64,000 bases of DNA from Globisporangium splendens (taxonomy: Eukaryota; Oomycota; Peronosporomycetes; Pythiales; Pythiaceae), in the NCBI GenBank assembly GCA_006386115.1, contig VFIW01000045.1, forward strand, positions 186,001-250,000. Direction: 5' to 3'. A program made the position numbers and the translations under genes. Shown piece by piece: positions 1 to 11,342 of the stretch (the stretch's first letter is position 1; every line of letters begins with the position of its first letter). Under the pieces are notes generated by a model. The model saw nothing but the letters and a program-made list of their open reading frames with translations, had not been told where the DNA came from and ran no database searches.

Positions 1-413
1 GGGAGCGATGGCATCCTGCTCCAAATGGCGGCAGCGCTCGCTCACCCCATCCACACATACACGATAAATACACATCATTACCACTTGTTCATTCAATTTC
101 CCTTCTTGTCTGTTGCACTCTTCAAATTCCATCTTGGTGCAATGCATGGAAAAATCGTATTTCCTACCAATGAAAAGCGAACATTTGTAACTTCATGCGC
201 TACGATTGGTTAATAAGCACAGGACTTGCGTTTTCGCGTCCCCTTGATGCGAACAACTACAACGTCAATCCGGCAAAGCGAGCGCATCTGATCGCGCTCT
301 CCTCTCTATCACGCCTCTCCCTCCCTCTTTCTTTCTCTACGAGAGCGCGCCTGCGCGTGTATATACGTACAGCTACAGCCTCTCCCCATCGCATCGTACT
401 GGCGCTGTGAACA
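1..413. other. 5' flank of the ArfGAP gene
   Basis: No convincing coding region. CCAAT-type boxes are visible near 166 (taccaatga) and 205 (gattggtta), in opposite orientations. A pyrimidine-rich tract lies at about 299-340, just ahead of the start codon at 414. The stretch is most simply read as promoter and 5' UTR of the downstream gene; no gene can be followed to the left. Confidence 0.4.
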
Positions 414-3029
414 ATGGACTCCCGCGTGGCACAGCTGCAGCACGTGATCTTCCTCAAGGACCAGATGATCCTGGAGCTCCAGACGCAGCTCGCGGCGTAC
501 GAGGCGCACTTCGGCGCGCTGGACCCCGCTGTGCTCAAGGCGATCCAGGAGGAAGGCGGGCTGGGCGCCAGCAGCAGCGACTCCCTCGGCGGGGTGAACA
601 CCGTCGCCAGCGCGCGCGCCGAGGAAGCCGCACAAGCCCAGCGACGACGAAGCAGCAGCGCCAGCGGCGCGAGTTCGCTTGCGAGTGCTGTTAATGGAGC
701 GACAACCAGCACCACAACCAACAGCTGTGTCGCAGCTGCAGGATCTCCGTTGTCTTCTTCTGATGATGATGATGGCGATAGTGCGAACAGCACGACAGAC
801 GCAGCTGATGACGAGTCTGCGGCGACACCATCCGCCGCGTCATCTCCCTCAACGCGCTCGCCGTCCATCGCGTCTGTGACGACAGCGGCGTCCAGCACGG
901 GCACGCCAGTGGTCACTGGCACGGGGAAGAACGTGGTGCTGGACTTTGTGGAGGACTCGCCGATGTTTCGCCGCCAGTTGGAGGGCTTTGAGGAGTCTCT
1001 CGGCGGTCTCCGCGGCCTTCTGAAAGAGATCTTGGTGCGCACGAAAGAGTACGTTGCGTCTGGGATGCGCTACGGCGAGGAAGAGACTGCGCTCGCCGAA
1101 GAGATCGTGCATCGCAGATACGCGCGCGCGCTGTTCACGACGAGCTGCCCGGAACTTGGCAGTCTGTCCTCGATCTTCAACGAAGTGCACGACACCATCA
1201 CGCAGATCCAGAGCTCGCGCGTGAGTATGTTACTCAGCATCGAGGCGCTGCTGCACCACTCGATCTACAAGTTTTCCGAGCAGGAGCTGAAGGAAGCCAC
1301 AGACCTGCGCAAGGAAGTCGGACGACTCGCTGACGAATACGAGTCGCTGCTCAGTAAGCTGCTGGCCAAACCCAAGCAGAGCGGGAGCAACAACGCGGTC
1401 ACGTCGGGTTCTTCGTCCATGGCGCTCACGGCATCGGATCCGACCAACATCCTTGGCGGCACCCCCGCGAGTACCACTAACAATGCGACTTTCTTGGGCA
1501 GTCCTGCTGTCTCGAACTTCCTGAACGGTCCAGGATCCGGCAGTACGACAAGCATCTCGACCGTGTCGTCGAACGATTCTTTTATCAGCAGTAGCGGTGG
1601 TAACAATGGGACAAGTCGCTCGTCCACGCCTGCTGTCAAGTCCCTCGAGCGCGAAGTCTCGCAGGCACGACTCAAGTTTGAGATGGCGCGCTTTGATCTC
1701 GTGCGATACCTGAATCGTCTCGACTGCCAGAAGAAGTTTTTGCTCATCGAGTGCTTCAACTCGACGTTGTATGCGTTCCTGGGCCATTTCCACGCATGCC
1801 ACGAACTCGTCAAGAGCGTCGAACCAGCGCTCCGTGAGCGACAATCGATGCTGCAGACCTCGAAGCAGGACTTTGAGGACGACGACAAGATGTGGCGCGC
1901 GCAGCGCGAGGCGCTTGAGGCGCGACTGCGAATGGATTTCGAGAGCGAGACTTCGCAGCGCTCGTTTGAACTGCCGATCGAAGTCATCTCGAGGGACACG
2001 AGCAGTAGTCGAGAGACGTACCTCGGCGCGATCACCAAGCAAGGATACCTCTTTCTGCGCAACACGATGTTCCCAGCACGCAGTTGGAAGCGCCGGTGGT
2101 TCCAGATCCACTCGGGCAAATTGTATCAGAACCGCGGCAAGCACATGGACCTCGTGCTTGTGTGCGACCTGATGCTCTCGCGCGTGCGGGAGTCCGCGAC
2201 GTCGAACCTGCCGTACTGCTTTGAGATCATCGACTCGAGCCAAGCCAAGTATTTATTGCAAGCCACGAGCGAAGTCGACATGCAGGACTGGATCGAGGCT
2301 GCACGGAAAAGCACCGAGAGCATGCTCGAGAAGCAGTCGCATCGCATGAGCGTGCACCCAGAGCAGCAACACGTGATCGACGAGATCATCGCCAAGAACG
2401 GGAGTTGCGCCGACTGCGGGCAGTCCCCCTCGGAGTGGGTCTCGATCAACATTGGCTGTTTCCTGTGTATAGAATGCTCGGGCATCCACCGCAGTCTGGG
2501 TGTTCACGTGTCGAAAGTGCGGTCGCTGACGCTCGATTCCTGGGAGATGCCGCTGCTGCTCCTGCTGCGCGATCACTTGGGGAACGACGTCGTGAATTCG
2601 ATCTGGGAGCACACGGTCCCCAATGGGTGGACGAGACCCACGGCGGCCTCAACGCGCGACGAGAAAGCCAAGTGGATCAAGGCCAAGTACCACTTCCACG
2701 GCTTTGCCGAGTTCAGCGACTTGCACGCGAACGAGCTCAACGACAGGTTCATCCAGGGCGGCGCAAGCAGTAACCCCCAGGAGCTCATGTGGTGTCTCGC
2801 ACATGGCGTCGACGTGAATGCGCGCAATGCGCAGCGCGAGACGGCGCTGCATGCGAGTGCGCGTCAAGGAGCCGCGGCATGTTGCGATTACCTGATCCTG
2901 AATGGCGCGAGTCTGGTGCTTGCCGATATCCACGGCAAGTTGCCCTACGATGCAGCCAAAGCCGGCGGCTTTGAGGCCGTGAAGCTCGCATTGATGCAGA
3001 AAATGAGCCTGGAGCAATACCAATTCTAA
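414..3029 (+). CDS. ACAP-like ArfGAP with BAR, PH, ArfGAP and ankyrin domains
   Basis: Single-exon gene for 871 residues. A serine/threonine-rich N-terminus (to about 175) is followed by a BAR-like helical region (about 180-500) interrupted by a serine/glycine/asparagine-rich insert. A PH domain (about 538-640) comes next, then an ArfGAP zinc finger with C665-x2-C668-x16-C685-x2-C688 and the arginine finger R693 in GIHRSLG, and ankyrin repeats near the C-terminus (about 795-865). The order matches ACAP/centaurin-beta proteins, which stimulate GTP hydrolysis on Arf GTPases at curved membranes; the PH domain would bind phosphoinositides. All zinc ligands and the catalytic arginine are present, so an active GAP is expected. 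AATAAA lies at 3051, 22 bases after the stop. The opposite-strand open frames are GC-driven shadows. Confidence 0.93.
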   Translation: MDSRVAQLQHVIFLKDQMILELQTQLAAYEAHFGALDPAVLKAIQEEGGLGASSSDSLGGVNTVASARAEEAAQAQRRRSSSASGASSLASAVNGATTSTTTNSCVAAAGSPLSSSDDDDGDSANSTTDAADDESAATPSAASSPSTRSPSIASVTTAASSTGTPVVTGTGKNVVLDFVEDSPMFRRQLEGFEESLGGLRGLLKEILVRTKEYVASGMRYGEEETALAEEIVHRRYARALFTTSCPELGSLSSIFNEVHDTITQIQSSRVSMLLSIEALLHHSIYKFSEQELKEATDLRKEVGRLADEYESLLSKLLAKPKQSGSNNAVTSGSSSMALTASDPTNILGGTPASTTNNATFLGSPAVSNFLNGPGSGSTTSISTVSSNDSFISSSGGNNGTSRSSTPAVKSLEREVSQARLKFEMARFDLVRYLNRLDCQKKFLLIECFNSTLYAFLGHFHACHELVKSVEPALRERQSMLQTSKQDFEDDDKMWRAQREALEARLRMDFESETSQRSFELPIEVISRDTSSSRETYLGAITKQGYLFLRNTMFPARSWKRRWFQIHSGKLYQNRGKHMDLVLVCDLMLSRVRESATSNLPYCFEIIDSSQAKYLLQATSEVDMQDWIEAARKSTESMLEKQSHRMSVHPEQQHVIDEIIAKNGSCADCGQSPSEWVSINIGCFLCIECSGIHRSLGVHVSKVRSLTLDSWEMPLLLLLRDHLGNDVVNSIWEHTVPNGWTRPTAASTRDEKAKWIKAKYHFHGFAEFSDLHANELNDRFIQGGASSNPQELMWCLAHGVDVNARNAQRETALHASARQGAAACCDYLILNGASLVLADIHGKLPYDAAKAGGFEAVKLALMQKMSLEQYQF

Positions 3030-3170
3030 CATTGCACTCGGAACAAAACGAATAAAACAGAAGTGTGTGTGTTTCTTGTCTATTTGGCTCTCAAAGAGCT
3101 ACAAGAAATGGTGTTGATGTGTGCTCTAATAAATATGTAGGAAGAATGTGAGGAAGACAATGACAGAAGC

Positions 3171-6100
3171 TCAACCCGAGGGAACGATTTTGTTTTTACG
3201 GCTGGAGCGCGGCGAACCAAGTTGCGAGCCTGTCGGTAGCGCCGCGGACAGCGACGACGTCGAGATGTCCTTCGAGAGCAACTGGTGGTGGTCCATGTCG
3301 ACGATAGACGAGCTCAGATTGCCCTCCGACTGCATATTGGCATTCGCTGAGCTCCAGCTCATGAGTTGCTCTTTGCCCAGGTGCCGGTGCTCGCTCAGGG
3401 ACTCACTGGACTCGTACTTGTCCGCCATGAGGTGGTTTCCCGACGGCGTCGCGACGATGCTGATGTTGGATACCGACGCTGCAATCGTAAACGGTTTCTC
3501 CAAGTTGACACTCCCGCGACGCTCTTTCTCCTCAAGTACGGCCCCATCCTGTGTGCCAAAACCTGAATGCGACTGCTTTTTCCCTCTTCGTCGATATCGT
3601 CTTCGTCGCCTTCATGGATCGGTGAAGAAGAACTGGCGTGTTTCAGTGTTCCTCCACTTGCTGCTGCACGTTCCGCTTCCTCCCGAGCTGCTGCTTCGGC
3701 TTTCATTTTTGCCTTCTGTTCATCGGATTTTCCGCGCACGTGGATCATAAACTCGACGAACTCGACAATGTCGATCTGCCCGCTGCCGTCCTCATCCACG
3801 ACGTCCATCATCTCCTTGAGCTCTTCATAGGACGGATTCTTGCCGATCGCCGCAAGACCGATGCGCAGCTCTGCTTCCTCGACTGAGCCACTGTTGTCGA
3901 GATCGAGCATGCGTAACACTTGCATGTACGACGACACGACGGTCTGGTCCACTCCTTTGTGCACACGGAGCTCTTCGACGCGCCGCAGCAGTTCCTTCTC
4001 AGCCTCCATTTCCTGCGTGGCTTCCTCCATACTCGTGGTCACCACACCGACAGAGTGATGAGCACCATAGCGCCAAGAACAATGAACGCGCCAAAGTACG
4101 CGACCGCGAGGAAGCCACTCGCGTTCGGCGTGCAGTTGTACCCCATCGCGATATAATCATCGTAGCCGTACTTGTCGCAGCCATAGTAGTTGATGTAGAG
4201 CACATCGCTCCATCCGTCCATCATGGCCGACTGGAACAGCGAGACCATCGCGTAGTGCAGCTACTGGAAGTGGAACGGATCGTTTTGCGCAAACATCATG
4301 TTGCCGAGGATCCCGAACACGTAGAAGCACAGCAGCAGGATGAGCCCGATGTATCCGATCGAGCTCACACCTTTCATCAGCGCCGACACGATCACCTGTA
4401 GTTGCGGGAACGCACGCACGAGCTTGAGCACACGCAGCAGACGAAGCAGACGCAACGTTGTCAGCATGCCACCTTTGCCCTTGGTGAACGAGCCGACGAC
4501 GATGACGAAGTCAAACGTGTTCCACGCCGATCGAAAGTAGCCCCACGGCTCCAGTCCTTCTGCGATCAGCTTCAATATCACTTCCGTCGTAAACACGGCG
4601 AGGATAGCGGAATCCAAGCCCGTGAGGAACGTGCCGATAGCATCCTCGACCTCAGGCGAAGTCTGCAGTCCGACAAGAACGCCTGCCATGATGATCACGA
4701 GCGTCACGAAGTTGGCAAATTTCGGGTGCTCCACGATCTTGGAGGTCAGGTTCGCGAGCTGCAAGTACCGACCTCTCAGCGATTTGTTGTCGCCTTCTTT
4801 CTGCGTCAAAATGTCGGTCAGGTCACAGTCGTCCCACGTTGCCAGCAGCACTTCGCGCATCTTCCGACGATCTCTCTTTTCTGCAGCTGAGAGCCCCTTT
4901 TCACTTTGTTCTGCCCCCGCTTCTCTGTTGGCTTGTGCAGCGGCAGCTTCGAGTCTCCGCTTCTCGGCCATCTCTTTTTCTCGCTGCTGGGCTTCCAGCG
5001 CGCGCTTTTGCGCTTTCTCGATGCGTTTCTTGCGCTCCGCTTCCTCCTGCGCCGCTTTCATGTGCTCCATGCTCTGCGTCATACTCATCGTGATGGCACC
5101 AATGAAGAGAGAGAGAGCGTGACGAAAGCCGAGATCAAGATGAACGTGATGAAGTAGAACGTCGCTATGAAGCTGTTGATAGTGCGTGATTTATTGATAT
5201 CGCTGTCGGTGGCATTGGGACCAAAGAGCGCCGTCGTGTTGCAGTACTGGAAGCGGTCTGCGTCGTTCGGGTCGTTCGTGTAGCAGCCGCCCTGAAACCT
5301 GTCGCATCCAAAGTAATTGATGTTCATAATCTGGAAAGCATAGGCACAGGTATACACCACAGTGTCAAGATACAACTTTCCATTGAGAAATGGCAATATA
5401 CTACCACTTCAAGAGTCTCATCAACCTCCGAGTTGGCACTTACATTGGACCAGTTCTCGAGGGTTGACATGCGAAAGAGCGTGACCATCGCGATCGGCAC
5501 GCTGCGGAAGTGGAACATGTCGTTGTCTTTCCACGCGTACATGCCCGAGATCGCGTACAGGTAGAACACGAGGAACAGCAGCAGCAGGATGTACCCGATG
5601 GACTTGAGCCCACCGATGAGCCCCATGACGATCATGTACAGCTGCGGGATGCGCTTCACGAGCTTCATGATACGCATCAATCGGAGCATTCGCAGAATCG
5701 TAATGTTGCCGCCGCCGAGGGCCGACCCCCACATGGGCAGACTCATGATGATGATGCCGAAGTCGAAGCAGTTCCAGCGCATCTCTTTTCCTGTGAAGAA
5801 CCGCCACGGGGTCAAACCTTCGGCCATAATCTTCAGCACGCACTCCAGGATGAACACCGAGAGTACGGCCAAATCGAGATCATCGAGGATCTCGTTGGTC
5901 GAGAGCGCCTCGTAGGTCTGTAAACCAACTGAGAGGGATGCCCACGAGATACAGAGCATCACGAGGGAGTTGAACCACGAATGGCGGAACGCCGTGATCG
6001 ACAAATTCGACAAGCGCATGTACAGCAGCCGATTCCCAGTGAAGTCATCGAGGAGCCAGAAGCGCAGCGCGTCGTCTTCATCGCCTTCGTGAGGAGAAGC

Positions 6101-6358
6101 CTTGCCAACATGCTCAGGTTTGACGACGTCAACGACGTCCGGTGCCTTGTTACTTTGGTTGCTATCGTTCGCAGCCTCATTGGTATTAATGGCGGTGCGT
6201 CTTGTGGTTGCACCTTTGGACTCATCGAGATTCAATGGCTGCTCCTCTTCTCCTCTTTCTCTTACGAAATTATCGGAACGCGGGGTCAAGTCCTTGTAGT
6301 CTTTGCCGCGCTGCGCATTCACGAGGCCACGATGTGCTGCTCCTCTTGCCACAAACAT
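3171..6358 (-). pseudogene. Two-domain voltage-gated cation channel with EF-hands, coding frame broken
   Basis: Reading leftward from an ATG at 6358: a cytosolic N-terminus, then a first six-helix ion-transport domain (5.98-5.15 kb), a lysine/glutamate-rich linker, a second six-helix domain (4.75-4.05 kb) with an arginine-rich S4 (LRLLRVLKLVRAF), and a paired EF-hand tail with loops DLDNSGSVEEAE and DEDGSGQIDIVE. This is the plan of two-pore-type channels. One clean intron fits (5443-5331, GTAAGT...CAG). Four lesions then break the frame: an extra GA dinucleotide in a (GA)n tract at 5105-5117, an in-frame TAG at 4261-4263 in the second pore region, a missing base near 4047 at the end of S6, and a missing A in the A-run near 3575. 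Protein similarity to the family resumes after each. It could be a young pseudogene, or indel errors plus one true or false stop. Confidence 0.75.
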
Positions 6359-6892
6359 CTTCGCCTAGTGCAGGCTTCTAATTCTTCAAAAGCGCGATAG
6401 AATGGATCCAGCCGAGTACGTTTTATTGGTGCTCAGAGCAGAGTTTTCGGTGGAGAAAAGTGGCTGCGGACGCCACTTTTCAGAGCATCAACGCACGCAG
6501 TGCCTCGTTCTGTCTCCGCCCTCACCCTTCCTCTTCTGGGGATGCGAGGGAGCTGGTCTGTGGAGCCCAGCAATGCCGCTGGCATCTGTCTGAGGAGAGC
6601 GCGCGCCAAAAAAGGTCCACACACGCATCCTATTCCAGCTAAATAAAGCTCGAGTCGGTTGTATCAGGCTGCGTAGGACTGTATGGTGTGTCTGTCGCTG
6701 AGTACGGTTGTGTGCGCTCTCATGGCTTATGGCTGCTTTAACCTCTCTAACCCCGACACGTCTTTAAAATAGGCGCGTGCGAGCCAAACTTGGCTCAGTC
6801 TTGAGCCGATCCAGCCTTCCTGAGCCACATGCGCTGAGACCCATTCTATTTCACCTACCGATGAGTGAAATGATGATTTCTGGGTTTCTGCT
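6359..6892. other. Gene-free interval upstream of the channel gene
   Basis: About 530 bases between the start of the channel gene and the stop of the START-FYVE gene, both on the minus strand. It should hold the channel promoter and the 3' UTR of the neighbour. I see no conserved frame, repeat or RNA gene in it. Confidence 0.4.
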
Positions 6893-8648
6893 TTAAGTGG
6901 AAACGAGACTCTGACGGATCTGCTGCAGCAACGATTCTTGGCTCGCGATGGATTGACGAATTCCCGCGATGTTGCCGCTCGCCAGCCCTCTGCCGCTTCC
7001 ACTGGGCTGAGAGAGCCGAACGAGGTGGCTGTAGAGCTCCATCATCGACTTGTCGTTCGTGAGCAGGCGCACGGGTGTCATTTTCTTCGTATCGACATGG
7101 AAAACGTCACCATGGCGAGCATCCTCGTCATCCTCGTCGTCGTCGTCATCTCCGGTGCCTTGAGGCCGATCCACGGGGAACTTAATGAGATCTTCCAGCC
7201 GCAGGATCTTCTTGATGGAGCTCCCCCGCTTGTAGTACGAGATTGACGAGCCCCGTGCGGAGCTGTTGGCGGAATCCCGACTTGAACTTCGTCCTGACAG
7301 CGCGATGCTTTTCTCTGAGCTGCATATAGACACGGGGAACGAGTGGTGAGCTGGGACAGCAGCGCTGAGTTCGGAAGAAATCGATGAATCACGGCCAAGC
7401 TGGCGCAAGGAATTTACTACGAACCACACAAGAGGAAATGTGCAACATGGTCAGCGATAAGCCTGAATGACACATGTCTATTGTACCCAGACGCAAGCAC
7501 ATACCTTTAAATACTTGTTGGCTGAAGTTGTCGAGCTGTCGATCGATGGCGCGCAGACTCATGACGCAGCGCACGCAGAACTTTTCGGTCGCGATCGAAT
7601 GCTTCGATGTCACCGTCGACTTCCCCTCGTCGTTGACGCCTCGAGCGCTCGGGATGCTGCGTTTGACGAGACACGTGTGGCAAATCACCTCGCCACACAG
7701 CCTGCAGTGGTGTTTCCTTCGGAAAATAAAGTTGAATTTGCGGCAGCAGATATTGCACTCGGTGCGGTCACGGTCGGGAACCCACTCGCTCGTCGGGATC
7801 AGCGACTGCTGTGTGATGTTGCGCGAGTCGATCACGAGCGACATGTCGTTCAGGATCGCCATAAAGTGCCGGTGATGTGCGTTCGTGCCGAGCGACGAGT
7901 CGACGACCTCCTTCACGCCCGTGACGAAGATCTCGGACGTCGACTGCGCGTCCTGCGTCGGGATGATCAGCATCGTGTTGCGTATGCGCACGCGCGTCAC
8001 GTGGTTTGTCGTGAATATGCCCGGGCACTCGGGGATGTCGATCGACGCCGAGACTGTGAAGCCGATCTCTTTGCCCTGGAAATCCGCCGTGTACCCAAGC
8101 ATCTCGACGTAGCAGCAGTCGCGATGACCGATGTCAGACGACGGCGACGTGGTCACAACCCACTTGATCCCAAAATACTGCTCCTGGTTGTGCGCGCTTC
8201 GCATCGTATGCAGCACGGCGGCGTCCACCGTGTCCGGGTACAGCAGCGTCTGCTGGTTCAGGAACTCGAGCGAGTTCTCCGTGTGGTGCACGCGCAGTAT
8301 GTCCTTGTAGAAGCCCTGGATCTTGCCGGACGTGCGGTACGACTGCACCACGTGGCCCAGCGGCGCAAGCACGTCGTTCTGCGGCTGCGTCGGCCGTTGC
8401 CGCCGCTGTCTCGTGGACGATTTTTCCATTCCGGCCACCTTGTACGTCTTCAGTCTCCCCACAGAGCCCACGTACTTCCAGGGCGCGTCGAGCCGATCGC
8501 CGCCGACGGCCGCAAGCCCGTTCGCGTAGTTCTCGTGGTAAACGCGCAGCGCGTCCTGCAATTGCGCGTGTAGCGAGGTCTCCAACTGCGCCACATACGC
8601 CGGTGTGAGCTGCACGGGCGCAAAGTAGCTCGTCGGCAACGGGAACAT
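6893..8648 (-). CDS. START-FYVE domain protein
   Basis: Two exons. Exon 1 runs 8648-7505, the intron is 7504-7417 (GTATGT...GTAG, 88 nt), and exon 2 runs 7416-6893; the join is phase 1 and gives ...FKVNSLRQLG. The N-terminal 230 or so residues resemble the START/lipid-transfer-like domain common in oomycete FYVE proteins. A FYVE zinc finger follows at about 290-360: WVPDRD, CNICC, then the phosphoinositide-binding RRKHHCRLCG, CHTC and FCVRC. The tail is serine-rich with an acidic run. FYVE fingers bind PI3P on endosomes, so an endosomal lipid-sensing role is inferred. START-FYVE proteins form a large expanded family in oomycetes; the individual function is unknown. Confidence 0.88.
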
Positions 8649-11342
8649 CTTGCCCCTCTGCAGTCTTTATATCAACGACAATAGCATAGACACACAACGT
8701 AAGGCTTAACAGAGAAGGAGAGTTACCGCAAGCACACGATGGATGCCATACGTACGATGAGGTGGCTCCCGTCGCGCTCCGTCGTCGCGGCATGTCGGTG
8801 GTCGCCTCGCGCGCGCTTGTGTCAAATCAAATGGGCCGCTCACTGTGTGTTGCAGTCGGGACTAAGGCGCTTGCTCCGCAGTGGTGAGCAGCATGCAGTG
8901 CGCGCGGCTATGAACTCTGCTGTGCTGCCTGCGTGCGCGAATGAATGCCGCATGGACACGTCGAGCAGGAGAGCAGCTGGCGGGAAGAGTGGGCTCTTCA
9001 TACACGGCGCCGTACCTAACAGCGCACCCATGATGACGCCGAGAGATAGAGGATGCCGACCGGATGGGGCCAGCAGGTGGGCGACTTGCGTTCTCCCGCT
9101 CTCTTTCCTCTGCATGGCGCTCACGCAGTGCAGTTGGGGCTAAAATGGCCAGATGAACACGCTGGATGTATCGAGACAAAAGGCTGTTCGACTCAAAGCC
9201 TCTCCGTTAACGGACCTGTATATAATAATAATAGCAAGTTGCATTTGACGCTGCACTTCTGTTCAGAACGTTGTGTCAGTGTTGCATTGATTGTGAAAGT
9301 TTATCGTTTGTGTTTATTGCAGCAAACAAAAGATGGTTTGTTCAAGTAAAGGATGCCAGCTGGTTGATCAATACGCGTTCTGAGCTGGTCACATGATGCG
9401 CCTCATTCGGCGGGAAGCCTGCAGATCAGCAGCTGGTGGTCACCGCGCCACATGGTGCAAAGCGCTCTTTTCCAAAATGGATCTGCTGAGAGCTCTTCTC
9501 TGTCATACAGAAGCGTTATCAGAGGAGGGCTCGCACAATACTTGGTCCCTGTTGCTGCCTTGAATGGGTACATTTCAAAACGTACTCACGCCGAGGAAAG
9601 GTGCGAGAAACTGCGGATCTCAAGTGCCATACCAACCAGAAGAGTGTGGCGTGACACATGAGCCAAGCATTGCAAGTGAGTTTGTGCGTTTGTCCACTAT
9701 ACTTCTATGCAGACTGTCCGGCTAGAAGTGACGTCAACAACGCTTCGATGCTGCGTGTGGCGTTGCACTCGTTCGAAGACACTCCGACGACCAACTCTGC
9801 CTACCGTACCATTGAATCCTGGCTTTGGTCCTCATCTGATGGACCTGGACATCACGAAGCGTCCAAGTCTGACGATGAATGTGGACAATGGTTTACGACC
9901 CTCAATTCTCCAGACAGTAGCGCCTAACAAGATCGCGACAGCCGCAGAGCTTGTTCCTCAGCGCCGTCGTCCCGAGAACGTTTGCGCGATCGTAGGAAGC
10001 TACCTATCTCAGTGATGGGTTCGTGGTCGTCACCGGCAAGTGTCAAACGAAGGATATGCCAGCAATCTGGACACCACGCTCTTGGAGTTCTGGTGACAAA
10101 TGGTCCACGTGTTTGAGATGACTCGCCCCAACCATCCAGCAAATCGTTCAGCTCGTGCACCGCGACACTGCATGGCATGAAGCTATCCTCAATCTTAACA
10201 GCTCTCACATGCAGACAGCAATACCTCCATGAGTTCCCCAACTGCAAGAACGGGTCCAGATGGAGCCATCCACGATGGGTCAACCACCATACAGCATCCC
10301 TTTCAATATTCTGGCCATCCCTGGCTGACTGGATGATGCTTCTTGGCAAGACGCAAAACCGGCGTTTGTAGTCAGCACACTCAACCTTTTACAAACTTCA
10401 TCTCGTCCATCTGGCTCTAGAATATCCACCAACGCATCCGAATTCCTGCTCAGGACCAAAACATATTGTGCATGCTCGAATATCGCTGGGTGTATTCTTG
10501 CGTGCCATTCGAGGGCTGACCTTTTGGCTTGAGCGGTCGTGTCTGACGACGACAGTTGATGATAACCAGCCCTGTCCATTTCGCGAGACCGGATTGCACA
10601 CTCGTGCTTCAGCAAGATCGCGGCAGACGAGCATATCGAGCTTTGTGCCTCAGGTTGGGTGGCTCTGTCGCTCCGGGACGCTCGGCGGCTAAGGACCTCC
10701 AACGTCGTCTACTCCAACGAATTTGTGGTCGTCACCGGTGAGGTTCGTGGGTGTCAAACGGAGGGTTTGCTGGCAATCGTGATCCCATGAGCATGCGTGG
10801 GCGACATGGACGAACAGTGTCGACAATCGCGGAGCTCACGCGCACCGAGGCTGTTAACCATGAAGCAGCTCCTCAACCTTGACGACGGGCGGTGAATTGA
10901 GATCAAGTCTATGCGGTGAACTCCTGAGCTCCAGCCATTTTGAATGACGAATCATCCATCCTACTGTTTTTTTGTCTTCTGCAATTCCTCTGACTCGATG
11001 CGGATTTTTTATCAGGGAATCCGATGTTTGCAAACTAGCATACTCAACTTCATATAAAACTCCTATTCCGGTATGCACAGTGCATGCAAAAATGTTGCAC
11101 AGCCGCTGCCATCAACACCGAAGCGAAACATAAGCAGTCCCTTCCGTCTCATACAAACCTCAAGAGAGTTTCTGTCACGCGTTATGCGCGCATTTCAACA
11201 GCAGCAGTCCATACATTTTCGCATTAAAACGAAGCGCCTTTAAGTGTCATCCGCGGCGGGTTCTTCTCTCTCCTCGAAGCGCAATACTGCGCGCATTGAG
11301 CCGCATAGCAGTTAGTACTCTAGAGGGCGACGCAGAGAGAGG
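8649..11342. other. Gene-poor 2.7 kb region with degenerate internal repeat
   Basis: No intact gene can be supported. A degenerate direct duplication is visible: the words gtggtcgtcaccgg and gtgtcaaacg occur in the same order at about 10022-10055 and 10727-10782, some 700 bases apart. On the minus strand these encode similar short peptides (LRLT..GDDH). Minus-strand open frames at 10349-9924 and 10702-10280 have a protein-like composition but no family I recognise and no clean gene structure. The stretch is most simply a decayed duplicated gene or element. The right end (about 11.1-11.34 kb) must hold the promoter of the next gene. Confidence 0.4.

Noticed and set aside
1230..2243. Long open frame (337 codons) on the strand opposite the ArfGAP gene
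   Set aside because: Lies wholly across a well-supported gene in GC-rich codons; no domain and arginine-heavy composition, typical of a shadow frame.
4261..4263. In-frame TAG in the channel gene read as programmed readthrough or a recoded codon
   Set aside because: The same gene carries three frame-changing lesions, and no other gene in the window uses internal TAG, so simple damage or error is more likely.
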